From JANSYA01 sp965243385 (lineage in GTDB: Bacteria; Spirochaetota; Leptospiria; Leptospirales; Leptonemataceae), in contig CBDEUV010000002.1 in assembly GCA_965243385.1 (NCBI GenBank), positions 2,480,001 through 2,544,000 on the forward strand: a DNA stretch of 64,000 nt. Reading direction: 5' to 3'. Of this stretch, positions 33,070 through 41,155 are shown one piece after another. The position numbers were made by a program, and so were the translations under genes. A model generated the notes under the pieces. The model did not search any database, was not told where the DNA came from, and saw nothing but the letters and a program-made list of their open reading frames with translations. Every line of letters starts with the position of its first letter. Positions within the stretch are counted from its first letter, which is position 1.

Positions 33070-35052
33070 CCGGGTCGTACCGCGCAGCAGCTGATCGCCG
33101 CGTTTGAATTCGATCGCGTAGCTCTTTTGAGCCGAGGCGTCGCCGAGAAATTCCATATAGTCGCCGATGTCGCGAATTTCGCGTTCGCCGAGTTTCACGA
33201 TGACGTCGCCCGCGCGCAAACCCGTGCGACGCACCGGCGCGTCATCACGCACATCCGCGACTTCCAGTCCGCCCGAGTCGCGACTGTAGTCGCCGGGCAT
33301 GATGCCCAGTCGCACGCGAAATTCAAAATCGGTACGCATCGCTTCGGCCGGCGCGCGACGATAGGCGAGTTGCGCCTTCGCATCGCCGGCGGACTCCTGC
33401 GCGGCCAGGCCAATTACGATGCGACCGGTCATCCCGGTGATTTTCTCCAGGCCCGCGATATTCACCAGATGCGCGTCGTCTTCCGAGGTATGATATTCGC
33501 GATGGCCGCCAGTGAACAAAAAGGCGACCGGAATCTTTTCGGAATAGAACGCGCTGTGATCGCTGGGCCCGCCGCCGCCTTTGACCATGCGCAGCTCGAT
33601 GTCGTCCGCGAAACCGGTATCGGCGAAAGCCCGGCGAATGATCGCGCCCCAGCGCGGGTCCGCGCTCTGTTCGCCCTGGACGCTCAGACCCTTATCCGGG
33701 CGCAGCCGGCCCACCATGTCCAGATTGATCATCGCCGCGATACTCTGCGCCGGCAGGACTTTCGATTTTACGAAATGACGGGCGCCGAAGAGCCCGCGCT
33801 CCTCCGCGTCGAAATGTAAAAAGAGGACGTTTACGCCCGCCGGCACTCGCGTCAGCGCTTGCGACGCTGCGGCTTCCCCGGCGGCGGCCGCAGCAACAAC
33901 GGCGGAATCCTCCGAAGCGCCCGGCGATGCGCTATCGGTAGATGCGTCCGTTTCGAGCGCTTTCAGCTGCAGCGCGAGCTCGAGCACCGCCGCGGTGCCC
34001 GAAGCGTTGTCGTCGGCGCCGTTATGAATTTCGCCTTTTCCGCGCAGACTGGAAAACGCTCCGTTGCCGATATGATCGAAATGCGCGCCGACGATGATCA
34101 CCCGTTCGTCGGCCGTCGGCGGACGCAGGAAAGCGCCGACGTTATAACCAGGCAGACGGCGCTCGCGAAAACGAGTCGCCATTTCGACTTTCGCCAGAAC
34201 GCGCCCGATTTCGGTGTCGGCTCCGGATTCACGTCGCTCTTCGGCTCGCATTCGATTTTCCGTCTGCTCGAGAAAGCCGAAGCTCTCGAAGACTTCCTGC
34301 GGTTCGACGAAAATCGCCGGAGTCTTGCGCGAAGAAACCCCGCCCAGATCCGAAGGCGAAGGCGCGGGAAAACCTTCGCGTCCGAGAAATACGACGCCCG
34401 CCAGTTTGCGTTTCACCAGGTTTTCGTACTTCGCGCGAAAGGAAATCTGCCGGCGGAAACGCGGGTCCTGGTCTCCGCCGGGGCCGTGGCGCAGACAGAG
34501 CGCAATCTTTCCGTCCAGCATTTCCGGGGCGATGCCGGCGAAGTCGTTCCAGCCGGGAGCTTCCAGGCAAAAGCCCAGAAAGATCAGATCGCCGGACGCC
34601 TGGCCTGCGTAGCCGAGCGGCAGCGGCACGATCTTACGCGGAGCGCGAAAGCCGCTCTTCGCATCGTCGGCGCTCGGGCGCAGATAGCTGCCCTCCACGA
34701 TCTCGATGCCGCCCTGGAAATCGAATTTCTGAAAAAACGAGCCGCGGGCGCCGGCAGGGAACGCCGGGGTCAGCCCCGCCCGTTGATAACGGCGCGCGAT
34801 AAACGCAGCCGCTTCGCGCGCGTGCGCCGTGCCCGACTCGCGCCCGCGATAGGCGTCGTCGCTGAGAGTTTCAACGTAGTAGCGCAGGTCTTCGGCGCGA
34901 ATCTCGGGTTGTTCGGGGCTGCAGGCCGCAATCAAAAGCGCGAAGCCGGGGACTATCAAAAACGACCAGAGCGCAGGCCGCGAAGCGCGGGTGCGCGCTT
35001 TCGAAGAATTGGAATGACCGAAATATTCGATATCTTTCGGGGTGTCGCCCAT
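33052..35052 (-). CDS. M28-family metallopeptidase lipoprotein with C-terminal PDZ domain
   Basis: This encodes 666 residues from an ATG with GGAGG eight bases upstream (35052). The signal sequence ends LIAAC (lipobox). A PA-like insert domain (about 120-260) lies between the N-terminal part and the zinc aminopeptidase core: VGAHFDHIG, NGADDNASG, FDAEERGLFG, INLDMVGR and HTSEDDAH supply the two-zinc ligands and catalytic Glu. A Ser/Ala-rich insert interrupts the core between LQLKALE and VNVLFLHFD. A PDZ domain (RLGIMPGDY...GLEVADVRDDAPVRRTGLRAGDVIVKLGEREI) ends the protein. It is probably an envelope aminopeptidase. It is convergent with and overlaps the oxoprolinase gene, whose product handles a peptide-derived amino acid; the link is only suggestive. 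Confidence 0.92.
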   Translation of the reverse strand: MGDTPKDIEYFGHSNSSKARTRASRPALWSFLIVPGFALLIAACSPEQPEIRAEDLRYYVETLSDDAYRGRESGTAHAREAAAFIARRYQRAGLTPAFPAGARGSFFQKFDFQGGIEIVEGSYLRPSADDAKSGFRAPRKIVPLPLGYAGQASGDLIFLGFCLEAPGWNDFAGIAPEMLDGKIALCLRHGPGGDQDPRFRRQISFRAKYENLVKRKLAGVVFLGREGFPAPSPSDLGGVSSRKTPAIFVEPQEVFESFGFLEQTENRMRAEERRESGADTEIGRVLAKVEMATRFRERRLPGYNVGAFLRPPTADERVIIVGAHFDHIGNGAFSSLRGKGEIHNGADDNASGTAAVLELALQLKALETDASTDSASPGASEDSAVVAAAAAGEAAASQALTRVPAGVNVLFLHFDAEERGLFGARHFVKSKVLPAQSIAAMINLDMVGRLRPDKGLSVQGEQSADPRWGAIIRRAFADTGFADDIELRMVKGGGGPSDHSAFYSEKIPVAFLFTGGHREYHTSEDDAHLVNIAGLEKITGMTGRIVIGLAAQESAGDAKAQLAYRRAPAEAMRTDFEFRVRLGIMPGDYSRDSGGLEVADVRDDAPVRRTGLRAGDVIVKLGEREIRDIGDYMEFLGDASAQKSYAIEFKRGDQLLRGTTRLIAAP

Positions 35053-35115
35053 CGTGCCGTCCTCCGTACTCGCTGGTGCCAATAAAACAATTCGCGAAGC
35101 AACCGCGTGCGGTTT

Positions 35116-36492
35116 TTAGCCCGCGTCAGCGCTGCGCAGACGCGCCGCATACAACAGGGTCAGAAACAGCAGAACGCCGATCATCAGGTACGTCACGCCG
35201 GAACCGAAGGTCCAGTAGGCGTACGCGCCGGCCAGCGGTCCGATCGCGCGCCCGAGCGATCCGGCCGAACGCAACAAACCGAGCGAAACTCCCTGGCGAT
35301 CCGCCGACACGGCCAGACTCGCCAGGCCCGCGATGGCCGGTTGAATCAAAGCCGCTCCGATCGACACCGGCAACAGTACGGCCAGCGCCCAGGGCACCGA
35401 GGGCGCGACGCGGGCCAGCAAATACATGGGAACGGGCATCAAAGCCAGGCCCAAAAGCAACATTCGCTTCGCGTGCATGCGCTTCGAAAGCACCCGCACC
35501 AGGCCGCCCTGTCCCAGGACCAGGACGACGCCCATATACAGAAAGACGCCCCCGATTTCGGCCGGCGTCAAACCGAACTCCAGCTTAAACAAAAAGGTGA
35601 ACGAGAATTCGTAGGCCGCGAATACGATGACGTACAGGAAATTGATCAGCAGGATCGCGCCAAAACCCGGCGTGCGCAGATTTCGCACAAACAGGGTAAG
35701 GGGATTTTGAATCCAGACATGATCGCCGCCTGTGCGCTCGGCCAGGGTTTCGGTGAAAAATACAAAATTCAGCGCCACGCTCAAAAGCGAGAGCACGAAG
35801 GCCGCCAGAGCCGGAGCCGAAAAAATATGCAGCGTATCCGGCGCCAGAGCCCGCAGACTTTCGCCGCCGATCGAAGACAACCCCCCGATCGCGGGGCCCA
35901 GAATGAATCCCATGCCGAAGGCGGCGCCGACCATACCCATCGAACGCGTGCGATCTTCCGGAGCGGTGATATCGGCCATCGCCGCGGAAGCGACGCCCAT
36001 ATTGCCGGACATGAAGCCGCCGATCACGCGCGAAACGACGAACATCGTAAAGCTCTGCGAGAGAAACCAGATCAGATACGAAAGCGCGAGCCCCGCGCTC
36101 GTAATCAAAAGCACGCTTCGCCGGCCGATGCGATCCGAAAGCCGGCCCCAGTAGGGCGCCGTCAAAAATTGAAGCAGCGAATAGAGCGACGCCAGAATAC
36201 CGCCGAGCACCACGATCATCAGCGAACCGAGCGGCGACGAAGCTTCGCCGTTCGCGGGTATTGCCGCGCCGCCGGCTCCGGTACCTGTATCAATTGCGCG
36301 CGGTAGAACCGTCTCGATGAATTGGCCCAGCGCGATCAGCCACAGGTCCAGGGGCAGACCGACCGCCTGCAGCAGATAGTGTTCCAGCAAATCAGGAATC
36401 AGCGGGAATATCAGGGTAAAACCCAGCAGGTCGAGAAAGAGAATCAGTAGTAGCAGGGCCTTGTTTCGGTTGCTATCTGGAGCGCTGACCAT
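35116..36492 (-). CDS. Major facilitator superfamily transporter (TetA/drug:H+ antiporter-like)
   Basis: This 458-residue protein has 12 predicted membrane segments. The N-terminal region (LFLDLLGFTLIFPLIPDLLEHY) and the loop GRLSDRIGRRSVLL (the MFS motif between helices 2 and 3) match the DHA1/TetA branch. An extra Gly/Ala-rich periplasmic loop of about 40 residues after helix 1 (residues about 55-85) is longer than usual. It is likely to export a drug or metabolite using the proton gradient; the substrate is unknown. It is divergent from the GHKL-like ATPase gene with about 80 bases between starts. Confidence 0.9.
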   Translation of the reverse strand: MVSAPDSNRNKALLLLILFLDLLGFTLIFPLIPDLLEHYLLQAVGLPLDLWLIALGQFIETVLPRAIDTGTGAGGAAIPANGEASSPLGSLMIVVLGGILASLYSLLQFLTAPYWGRLSDRIGRRSVLLITSAGLALSYLIWFLSQSFTMFVVSRVIGGFMSGNMGVASAAMADITAPEDRTRSMGMVGAAFGMGFILGPAIGGLSSIGGESLRALAPDTLHIFSAPALAAFVLSLLSVALNFVFFTETLAERTGGDHVWIQNPLTLFVRNLRTPGFGAILLINFLYVIVFAAYEFSFTFLFKLEFGLTPAEIGGVFLYMGVVLVLGQGGLVRVLSKRMHAKRMLLLGLALMPVPMYLLARVAPSVPWALAVLLPVSIGAALIQPAIAGLASLAVSADRQGVSLGLLRSAGSLGRAIGPLAGAYAYWTFGSGVTYLMIGVLLFLTLLYAARLRSADAG

Positions 36493-36500
36493 ACACCATT

Positions 36501-36529
36501 TTGAAATATGTCTCCCAGCGTAATACTAA
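36501..36529 (+). promoter_or_regulatory. Possible sigma-70 promoter for the GHKL-like ATPase gene
   Basis: TTGAAA (36501-36506) and TACTAA (36524-36529) are spaced by 17 bases, in an AT-rich pocket between the divergent MFS gene and the ATPase gene. If real, it rules out the TTG at 36501 as that gene's start codon. Confidence 0.35.
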
Positions 36530-36575
36530 AAAAATAGTTGTGTCCCTTGCCGGGAACGGCGATTCGTCTGTGGCG

Positions 36576-37403
36576 ATGTCAGCCGCGGATGCCATCAAAC
36601 TGGAAGCCCTCGAAGCGCAAGATCAGGTGCTGTCGATTGGCCGGGACTATATCCCCGGCGTCGAAAACCGGCTGCGCAGCACCATCTACGGATTATTCAA
36701 CGAAGCCGGCAACGCCGAGGGATCCGATATCGGCGATCGAGAGCTGCTGGCCGAAGCGGTTTTCTGGTCGACCGGCGAATTGATCAACAACGCGAACAAA
36801 GCCAATAACCGCTGGGCCGTGCTGCGTCAGGCTCTGCATCAGAAGATCAAAAAACAAAACCCCGGCACCGAAGATCAGTCGATCTACAAAGACATCGACT
36901 ACGCAATCCAGCACAATCAAACCGACCTGTTGAATAAGTACGGTCTGGCGAACGTCGACCTCACCGCTTCGATCTTGCGTTTGATCGAAATGCATAAGAC
37001 GAACTCTTTCGCGCTGAGCGAAAAATTCGGCAAGAAGATCGACCTGACCATGCGCGTGCGCGTCAAAGGCGGACAACGCCTGCTGGTCTTAAATGTTATC
37101 AACAATTCGCCGATGACGGTCGTCGATAAAAACCGCATCGAATACAATCTTGAAAAGATCAAAGAGGATCTGATCGACGCGAATCGTAACCCGTACGAAG
37201 CGGCCGTTCAACTCTACGATAAAATGGAAGATCACGCGGGAGGCGGCTTCGGAGCCGGTCTGCGCAGTATCGTTCTCTTTCTCAAAGAAGGTTATCGACC
37301 CTTCGAAATCGAAATCATGTTTTCCAGACTGATCCAGTATCGCTCCGCGGGAAACAGCACGATCTTTTCGGTCGAGTTGCCCGTGCCGCCCGCGGGCGAC
37401 TGA
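36576..37403 (+). CDS. GHKL/histidine-kinase-like ATPase domain protein
   Basis: This encodes 275 residues from ATG 36576; GTG 36540 or TTG 36501 are alternatives. The N-box-like AVFWSTGELINNANKAN and the later GGGFGAGLRSIVLFLKEG (glycine-rich lid) with a C-terminal strand STIFSVELPV resemble histidine-kinase-like ATPase domains. There is no H-box phosphoacceptor, receiver or membrane segment. A central insert (about 90-130) is helical and charged. It could be an anti-sigma-factor-type kinase or a stand-alone ATPase; the family is unnamed to me. It precedes the antiporter gene by 74 bases on the same strand. The upstream SpoIIE-type phosphatase at 24-26 kb is a possible pathway partner, by inference only. 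Confidence 0.7.
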   Translation: MSAADAIKLEALEAQDQVLSIGRDYIPGVENRLRSTIYGLFNEAGNAEGSDIGDRELLAEAVFWSTGELINNANKANNRWAVLRQALHQKIKKQNPGTEDQSIYKDIDYAIQHNQTDLLNKYGLANVDLTASILRLIEMHKTNSFALSEKFGKKIDLTMRVRVKGGQRLLVLNVINNSPMTVVDKNRIEYNLEKIKEDLIDANRNPYEAAVQLYDKMEDHAGGGFGAGLRSIVLFLKEGYRPFEIEIMFSRLIQYRSAGNSTIFSVELPVPPAGD

Positions 37404-37477
37404 GCCGGCCCGGCGACTCGGGCCGCCGATTGATCGCTTCGCCCTGAGCTGCAGATCCGGTCTCACACGCAATATTT

Positions 37478-39298
37478 ATGACGACTGCTACGAGTCTGGT
37501 GCTGGTTATTCTTCTCGGCGTGGTCGCCCAGTGGGTCGCCGCTGCTTTGCGCGCGCCTTCGATTCTGCTTTTGCTGCTGACCGGCTTTTTGATCGGCCCC
37601 GTGACGGGCCTGATGGATCCGGACGCGCTTTTGGGCGAGCTCTTGTTTCCGATGGTCTCGCTGTCGGTCGCCATTATTTTATTCGAGGGCGCGCTCAGTC
37701 TGCGCATCCAGGAAATTCGCCAGGTCGGCAGCTCCGTGCGCAAACTGCTGTCCGTGGGCCTGGTCTGTACCTGGATCCTCGCTTCGATCTTCGCGTATTA
37801 TCTACTGGGCTTCGAACCGGGCTTTGCGGCTCTGCTCGGTGCCGTTCTGACTGTAACCGGCCCCACTGTGATCTTACCGCTGCTGCGGCACATTCGCCTC
37901 AAAGGACAGATCCGTTCGGTACTGAAGTGGGAAGGCATCGTCATCGATCCCATCGGCGCGGTGCTCGCGATTCTCGTATTCGAAGTACTCGTCGACGCGA
38001 CGCCCGCCGACACGATTCCCGATACGATCTGGAGCGTACTGAAAGCGCTCGCAAGCGGCGGAGGACTCGGCGTGCTGGGCGCGCTCGGTCTGACCCAGGC
38101 GCTGCGACGCAACTGGGTTCCCGAGTATTTGCACAATCCGCTTTCGCTGACCGTATTGCTTACGGTCTTCGCTTTCTCGAATGAGATGCAACACGAGTCC
38201 GGCCTGATCGCGGTGACCGTCATGGGCTTTATGCTGACGAATCAAACCAGCGTACCGGTGCGCCATATCATCGAATTCAAAGAAACCCTGGGCACTTTGC
38301 TTTTGGCCGTACTTTTCGTAATTCTCGCGGCGCGCATCGACGTCGCGATTCTCTTTCAGATCAATCTATCGATGATCTTCTTTTTGCTGGCGCTGATCTT
38401 TATCGTGCGCCCGCTATCCGTTTTAATTTCCACCGCCGCCGAAAACATCAGCTGGCGCGAACGCGTATTCTTATCATTCATGGCTCCCCGGGGGATCGTC
38501 GCCGCGGCCGTCGCCTCGATTCTCGCGCTGGATCTAACCGAACGGGGATTTCCCGCCGAGCAGACGGATCTGCTCGTGGCGGTCGTTTTCGTCGTCGTTG
38601 TCGGAACCGTGGGGGTTTACGGCATTACGGCGCGGCCGCTGGCCCGCATGCTCGGTCTGGCGGGCGCCGAACCGGAAGGCATTTTGATTCTCGGGGCTCA
38701 CGACTGGGCCCAGGACCTGGCGGAAGCGCTCCACACCCGCGGGGTGGACGCCCTGCTGCTCGATACGAATACGGCGAATATTACCAGCGCCAGGATGCGC
38801 GGTCTGCCGGCGGTCAACGGCAGCATTCTCGAAGAGGATACGGTCGCACATCTCGATCTGGACGGCATCGGACGCCTCTTCGCGCTGACAACCAACGACG
38901 AGATCAACAGCCTGGCGGCGATAAAGATTTCGCGCGACTTCGGGCGCAATCGAGTCTATCAGATTTCGCCCTATCACCAATCCGAACAGAGCAGCGTGGA
39001 ACGCGATCTACGCGGGCGGGCGCTCTTCGATCGCGCTCTAACCTATTCGCGCTTCGCGGAATTGTACGCGCACGGCTGGCGGATTCGCACCACGCGCCTG
39101 ACGAAAGAGTTCACGTACGCGAAGCTGCTTGAGCAACAAAAGAATATGATCTATCCGTTGCTTTTTCTCGCCGACGACGGCACGGTGGTCGTCAAAGTCG
39201 CGACGGAAAAGTACGAAGGCCGCGTCGGGCAGCACGTGATCAGCCTGGCCGCTCCGGACCTGCCGGAGCTCGCCTCTAATACGGGCGCTGGCGCCTGA
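37478..39298 (+). CDS. CPA-family cation/proton antiporter with C-terminal nucleotide-binding (TrkA-N-like) domain
   Basis: This is a 606-residue protein. About 12 membrane segments (residues 3-385) match the NhaP/CPA1 type, with LFEGALSLR, LGAVLTVTGPTVILPLLRHI and the helix LVFVVLAARIDV. A Rossmann-like TrkA-N/RCK domain follows (about 393-495; GILILGAHDWAQDLAEAL...VDALLLDTN...GSILEEDTV). Such transporters exchange Na+ or K+ for H+ and are gated by bound nucleotide, so the role is pH and cation homeostasis. It starts with a plain ATG and ends 58 bases before a convergent small gene. It may be cotranscribed with the ATPase-domain gene. Confidence 0.92.
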   Translation: MTTATSLVLVILLGVVAQWVAAALRAPSILLLLLTGFLIGPVTGLMDPDALLGELLFPMVSLSVAIILFEGALSLRIQEIRQVGSSVRKLLSVGLVCTWILASIFAYYLLGFEPGFAALLGAVLTVTGPTVILPLLRHIRLKGQIRSVLKWEGIVIDPIGAVLAILVFEVLVDATPADTIPDTIWSVLKALASGGGLGVLGALGLTQALRRNWVPEYLHNPLSLTVLLTVFAFSNEMQHESGLIAVTVMGFMLTNQTSVPVRHIIEFKETLGTLLLAVLFVILAARIDVAILFQINLSMIFFLLALIFIVRPLSVLISTAAENISWRERVFLSFMAPRGIVAAAVASILALDLTERGFPAEQTDLLVAVVFVVVVGTVGVYGITARPLARMLGLAGAEPEGILILGAHDWAQDLAEALHTRGVDALLLDTNTANITSARMRGLPAVNGSILEEDTVAHLDLDGIGRLFALTTNDEINSLAAIKISRDFGRNRVYQISPYHQSEQSSVERDLRGRALFDRALTYSRFAELYAHGWRIRTTRLTKEFTYAKLLEQQKNMIYPLLFLADDGTVVVKVATEKYEGRVGQHVISLAAPDLPELASNTGAGA

Positions 39299-39356
39299 CC
39301 GGTGCCGAAAGATCCCGACGCGCGTCATAGCGTATGCTTTCGCAAGTTCAGACTAT

Positions 39357-39536
39357 TCAGGCGACGCCGGCCTGACTCAGCTGATGGCAGACGTTCTGAT
39401 AGCTTTCGCTCAACAAGACCGTGGCGACCACCTGTCCGTCCGCCTTGCGGGCCACAATCCAGAAGTCCGGCTCCTCTTCGAGCGCGTAGTTCGCCGAAAG
39501 CTGGCGGCGCAATTCGACTTTCTCCGTGTCTTCCAT
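39357..39536 (-). CDS. Small conserved-looking hypothetical protein
   Basis: This 59-residue acidic protein starts MEDTEKVELRRQL, with a charged N-terminal helix followed by a predicted beta hairpin (PDFWIVARKADGQVVATVLL) and a final helix. Codon use and composition look coding and there is a GGGGTG stretch nine bases before the start; an ATG five codons earlier is possible. I do not recognise the family, and the isolated position between a convergent antiporter gene and a divergent cupin gene gives no functional hint. Confidence 0.55.
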   Translation of the reverse strand: MEDTEKVELRRQLSANYALEEEPDFWIVARKADGQVVATVLLSESYQNVCHQLSQAGVA

Positions 39537-39652
39537 ATAGTTACACCCCATTGCAGATGATTAATGCTAACTATTGCCAGCAGAGCACTGCCCCGGCGAT
39601 CGCCGCAACAAAAATTATCAGCGAAACACAGGAATTCGTATTGTGAAATTTT

Positions 39653-39713
39653 TTTGCGAAGACCGGTAAAAATTTTTCGCAAATACGCCCGACGCAGTCC
39701 GCGCCTTTGCGAA
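39653..39713. promoter_or_regulatory. Three copies of TTTGCGAA/TTCGCAAA upstream of the cupin gene
   Basis: TTTGCGAA at 39653-39660, its inverse TTCGCAAA at 39676-39683, and TTTGCGAA again at 39706-39713 lie in an AT-rich 230-base intergenic region (39537-39766), 54-114 bases before the cupin start. The first two could pair as a hairpin. They look like repeated binding sites for an unknown regulator. I see nothing else in this gap. Confidence 0.4.
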
Positions 39714-39766
39714 AACGCGTGCGAAAGCCGATTGCCCGCGCAGGGCAAAACCCATAAAACGCAGAA

Positions 39767-40249
39767 ATGGAGAATATCGTACAAAAACCGCCTGTCGCCG
39801 CGCGGCAAATCGCCGCCAATGCACGCAAGACGGTGTATCCGCCGGTCTTCGCTCACGTCGTCGAGGGCCGCGAAAAGCGTAAGCTCGGAGATCATTTCGC
39901 AATAAACAATTTCGGCGTGAATCTCACCCGTCTTGCGCCAGGTTCCGCATCCGCACTGCTGCACCGTCATTCAAAACAGGATGAATTCGTTTATATTCTG
40001 GAAGGCGAAGCGACGCTGTTAATGGACGATACAGAATTCAATCTGAAGCCGGGCGACTGCGTCGGATTTCCCGCGGGGGCGGGCGTCGCGCACCAGCTAC
40101 TGAATCGTTCGAATCTGGACGTACTATACCTCGAAGTCGGCGACCGCAGCCGCGGCGATGAAGTCGAATATCCGCAGGATGATTTACAGGCGACGATGGG
40201 CGACGACGGCCAGTGGCGGCTTAGCCGTAAAGACGGCAGGCCGTATTGA
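39767..40249 (+). CDS. Cupin-domain protein
   Basis: This encodes 160 residues with a single cupin barrel: motif 1 HRHSKQDEFVYILEGEATLLMDD (metal-binding His-x-His and Glu) and motif 2 LKPGDCVGFPAGAGVAHQLLNRS (His). The protein is likely a metal-binding enzyme or small-molecule sensor in the cytoplasm. Similar proteins are annotated only as cupins of unknown role. It has a long AT-rich upstream region with three TTTGCGAA-type repeats, so it appears individually regulated. A hairpin covers its stop codon. Confidence 0.88.
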   Translation: MENIVQKPPVAARQIAANARKTVYPPVFAHVVEGREKRKLGDHFAINNFGVNLTRLAPGSASALLHRHSKQDEFVYILEGEATLLMDDTEFNLKPGDCVGFPAGAGVAHQLLNRSNLDVLYLEVGDRSRGDEVEYPQDDLQATMGDDGQWRLSRKDGRPY

Positions 40250-40282
40250 TTTCGCACGCGATCGCAAGCGGCGCGAAACAAT
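40245..40282. terminator. Hairpin between convergent cupin and TauE-type genes
   Basis: ATTG plus TTTCGC (40245-40255, one bulged A) pairs with GCGAAA plus CAAT (40273-40282). It overlaps the cupin stop and lies in a 51-base convergent gap. No U-run follows on either strand, so terminator function is only possible. Confidence 0.25.
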
Positions 40283-40300
40283 CGGCGGCAGGCGCGATTC

Positions 40301-41113
40301 TTAGAGCAGATGCAGGATCGCGGCGACGGTGATGACGATCAGCAGCCGGCGAATCCAGACATTCGCCCGCGCACTCTTGCTGGCGTAACTCGCGGCGAGA
40401 TATGCGCCCAGCAACTGCCCGGCGGCCAGGGTCAGTCCCGGTCCGGGGCGAATCTGATCGTAATAGAAAAACAGAACGATGGCCGGGGCCGTCGCAATCA
40501 GTACGATCCACAGTTTGAGCGCGTTCGCTTCAATGAGATTGCGACCGCTGCCCAGTACCAGGCCGGCCAGCAGCAGCACCCCCACGCCGGCCTGCACGAA
40601 GCCGCCGTAAAAGCCGATCGCAAACAGAATCAAAAGCGCCAGCGGCCGTCGGTACGCGTCGCCGTCTTCGGAACGTTCCCTGAGCCAGCGCTTCGGTTCA
40701 ATAAACAAAAGCGCCAAAACCAGGATCATGGCCCCGAGAATCGAATAGCGCATGGACCCCGCGTCGATATTTGCGGCGAAAAGCGCCCCGGCAATCGCGC
40801 CGAGGGTCGCGGGGATTACGAACCATTGTAGATTATCCGCGGGCAGGCTGTCGTTTTTCCGAAAGCCGTACATGCCGCTCAGGCTCTGGAAGATAACCCC
40901 CAGGCGATTCGTGGCGTTCGCATCGTGGGGCGAGAGCCCCATCAAAAAGAGCACTGGAAGCGTAATCAGCGAACCGGCCCCGGCCAGAGTATTGATGCCG
41001 CCGGCGACGATACCGGCGACGAAGGCCAGAGCGTACAGCAAGATCGTTTCGAATTCGCGCCAATCCCGCAGGCTGGCCAGCACGTCGGCGAAATCAGTCG
41101 CTGCCTGATCCAA
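40301..41113 (-). CDS. TauE/SafE-family membrane permease
   Basis: This is a 270-residue polytopic membrane protein with the two-repeat TauE/SafE pattern: GIVAGGINTLAGAGSLITLPVL near the N terminus and FAIGFYGGFVQAGVGVLLLAGLV in the middle. Family members export sulfite, sulfoacetate or other organosulfur anions. It starts with TTG at 41113, 42 bases after the citramalate synthase stop on the same strand, so the two may be cotranscribed although no functional link is known. The substrate is not predictable. Confidence 0.87.
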   Translation of the reverse strand: MDQAATDFADVLASLRDWREFETILLYALAFVAGIVAGGINTLAGAGSLITLPVLFLMGLSPHDANATNRLGVIFQSLSGMYGFRKNDSLPADNLQWFVIPATLGAIAGALFAANIDAGSMRYSILGAMILVLALLFIEPKRWLRERSEDGDAYRRPLALLILFAIGFYGGFVQAGVGVLLLAGLVLGSGRNLIEANALKLWIVLIATAPAIVLFFYYDQIRPGPGLTLAAGQLLGAYLAASYASKSARANVWIRRLLIVITVAAILHLL

Positions 41114-41155
41114 TGCGGTGCTATCCGGATTTGCTTCGCGGGCCGGTGGCGCGCG

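Noticed and set aside
33859..35085. A 408-codon plus-strand frame opposite the M28 peptidase gene
   Set aside because: It is antisense to a well-supported peptidase with a good ribosome binding site and lipobox; the translation is Arg/Ala-rich without structure.
35107..36306. A 399-codon plus-strand frame opposite the MFS transporter gene
   Set aside because: Its Arg/Gln/His-rich translation is the usual mirror image of a membrane protein gene.
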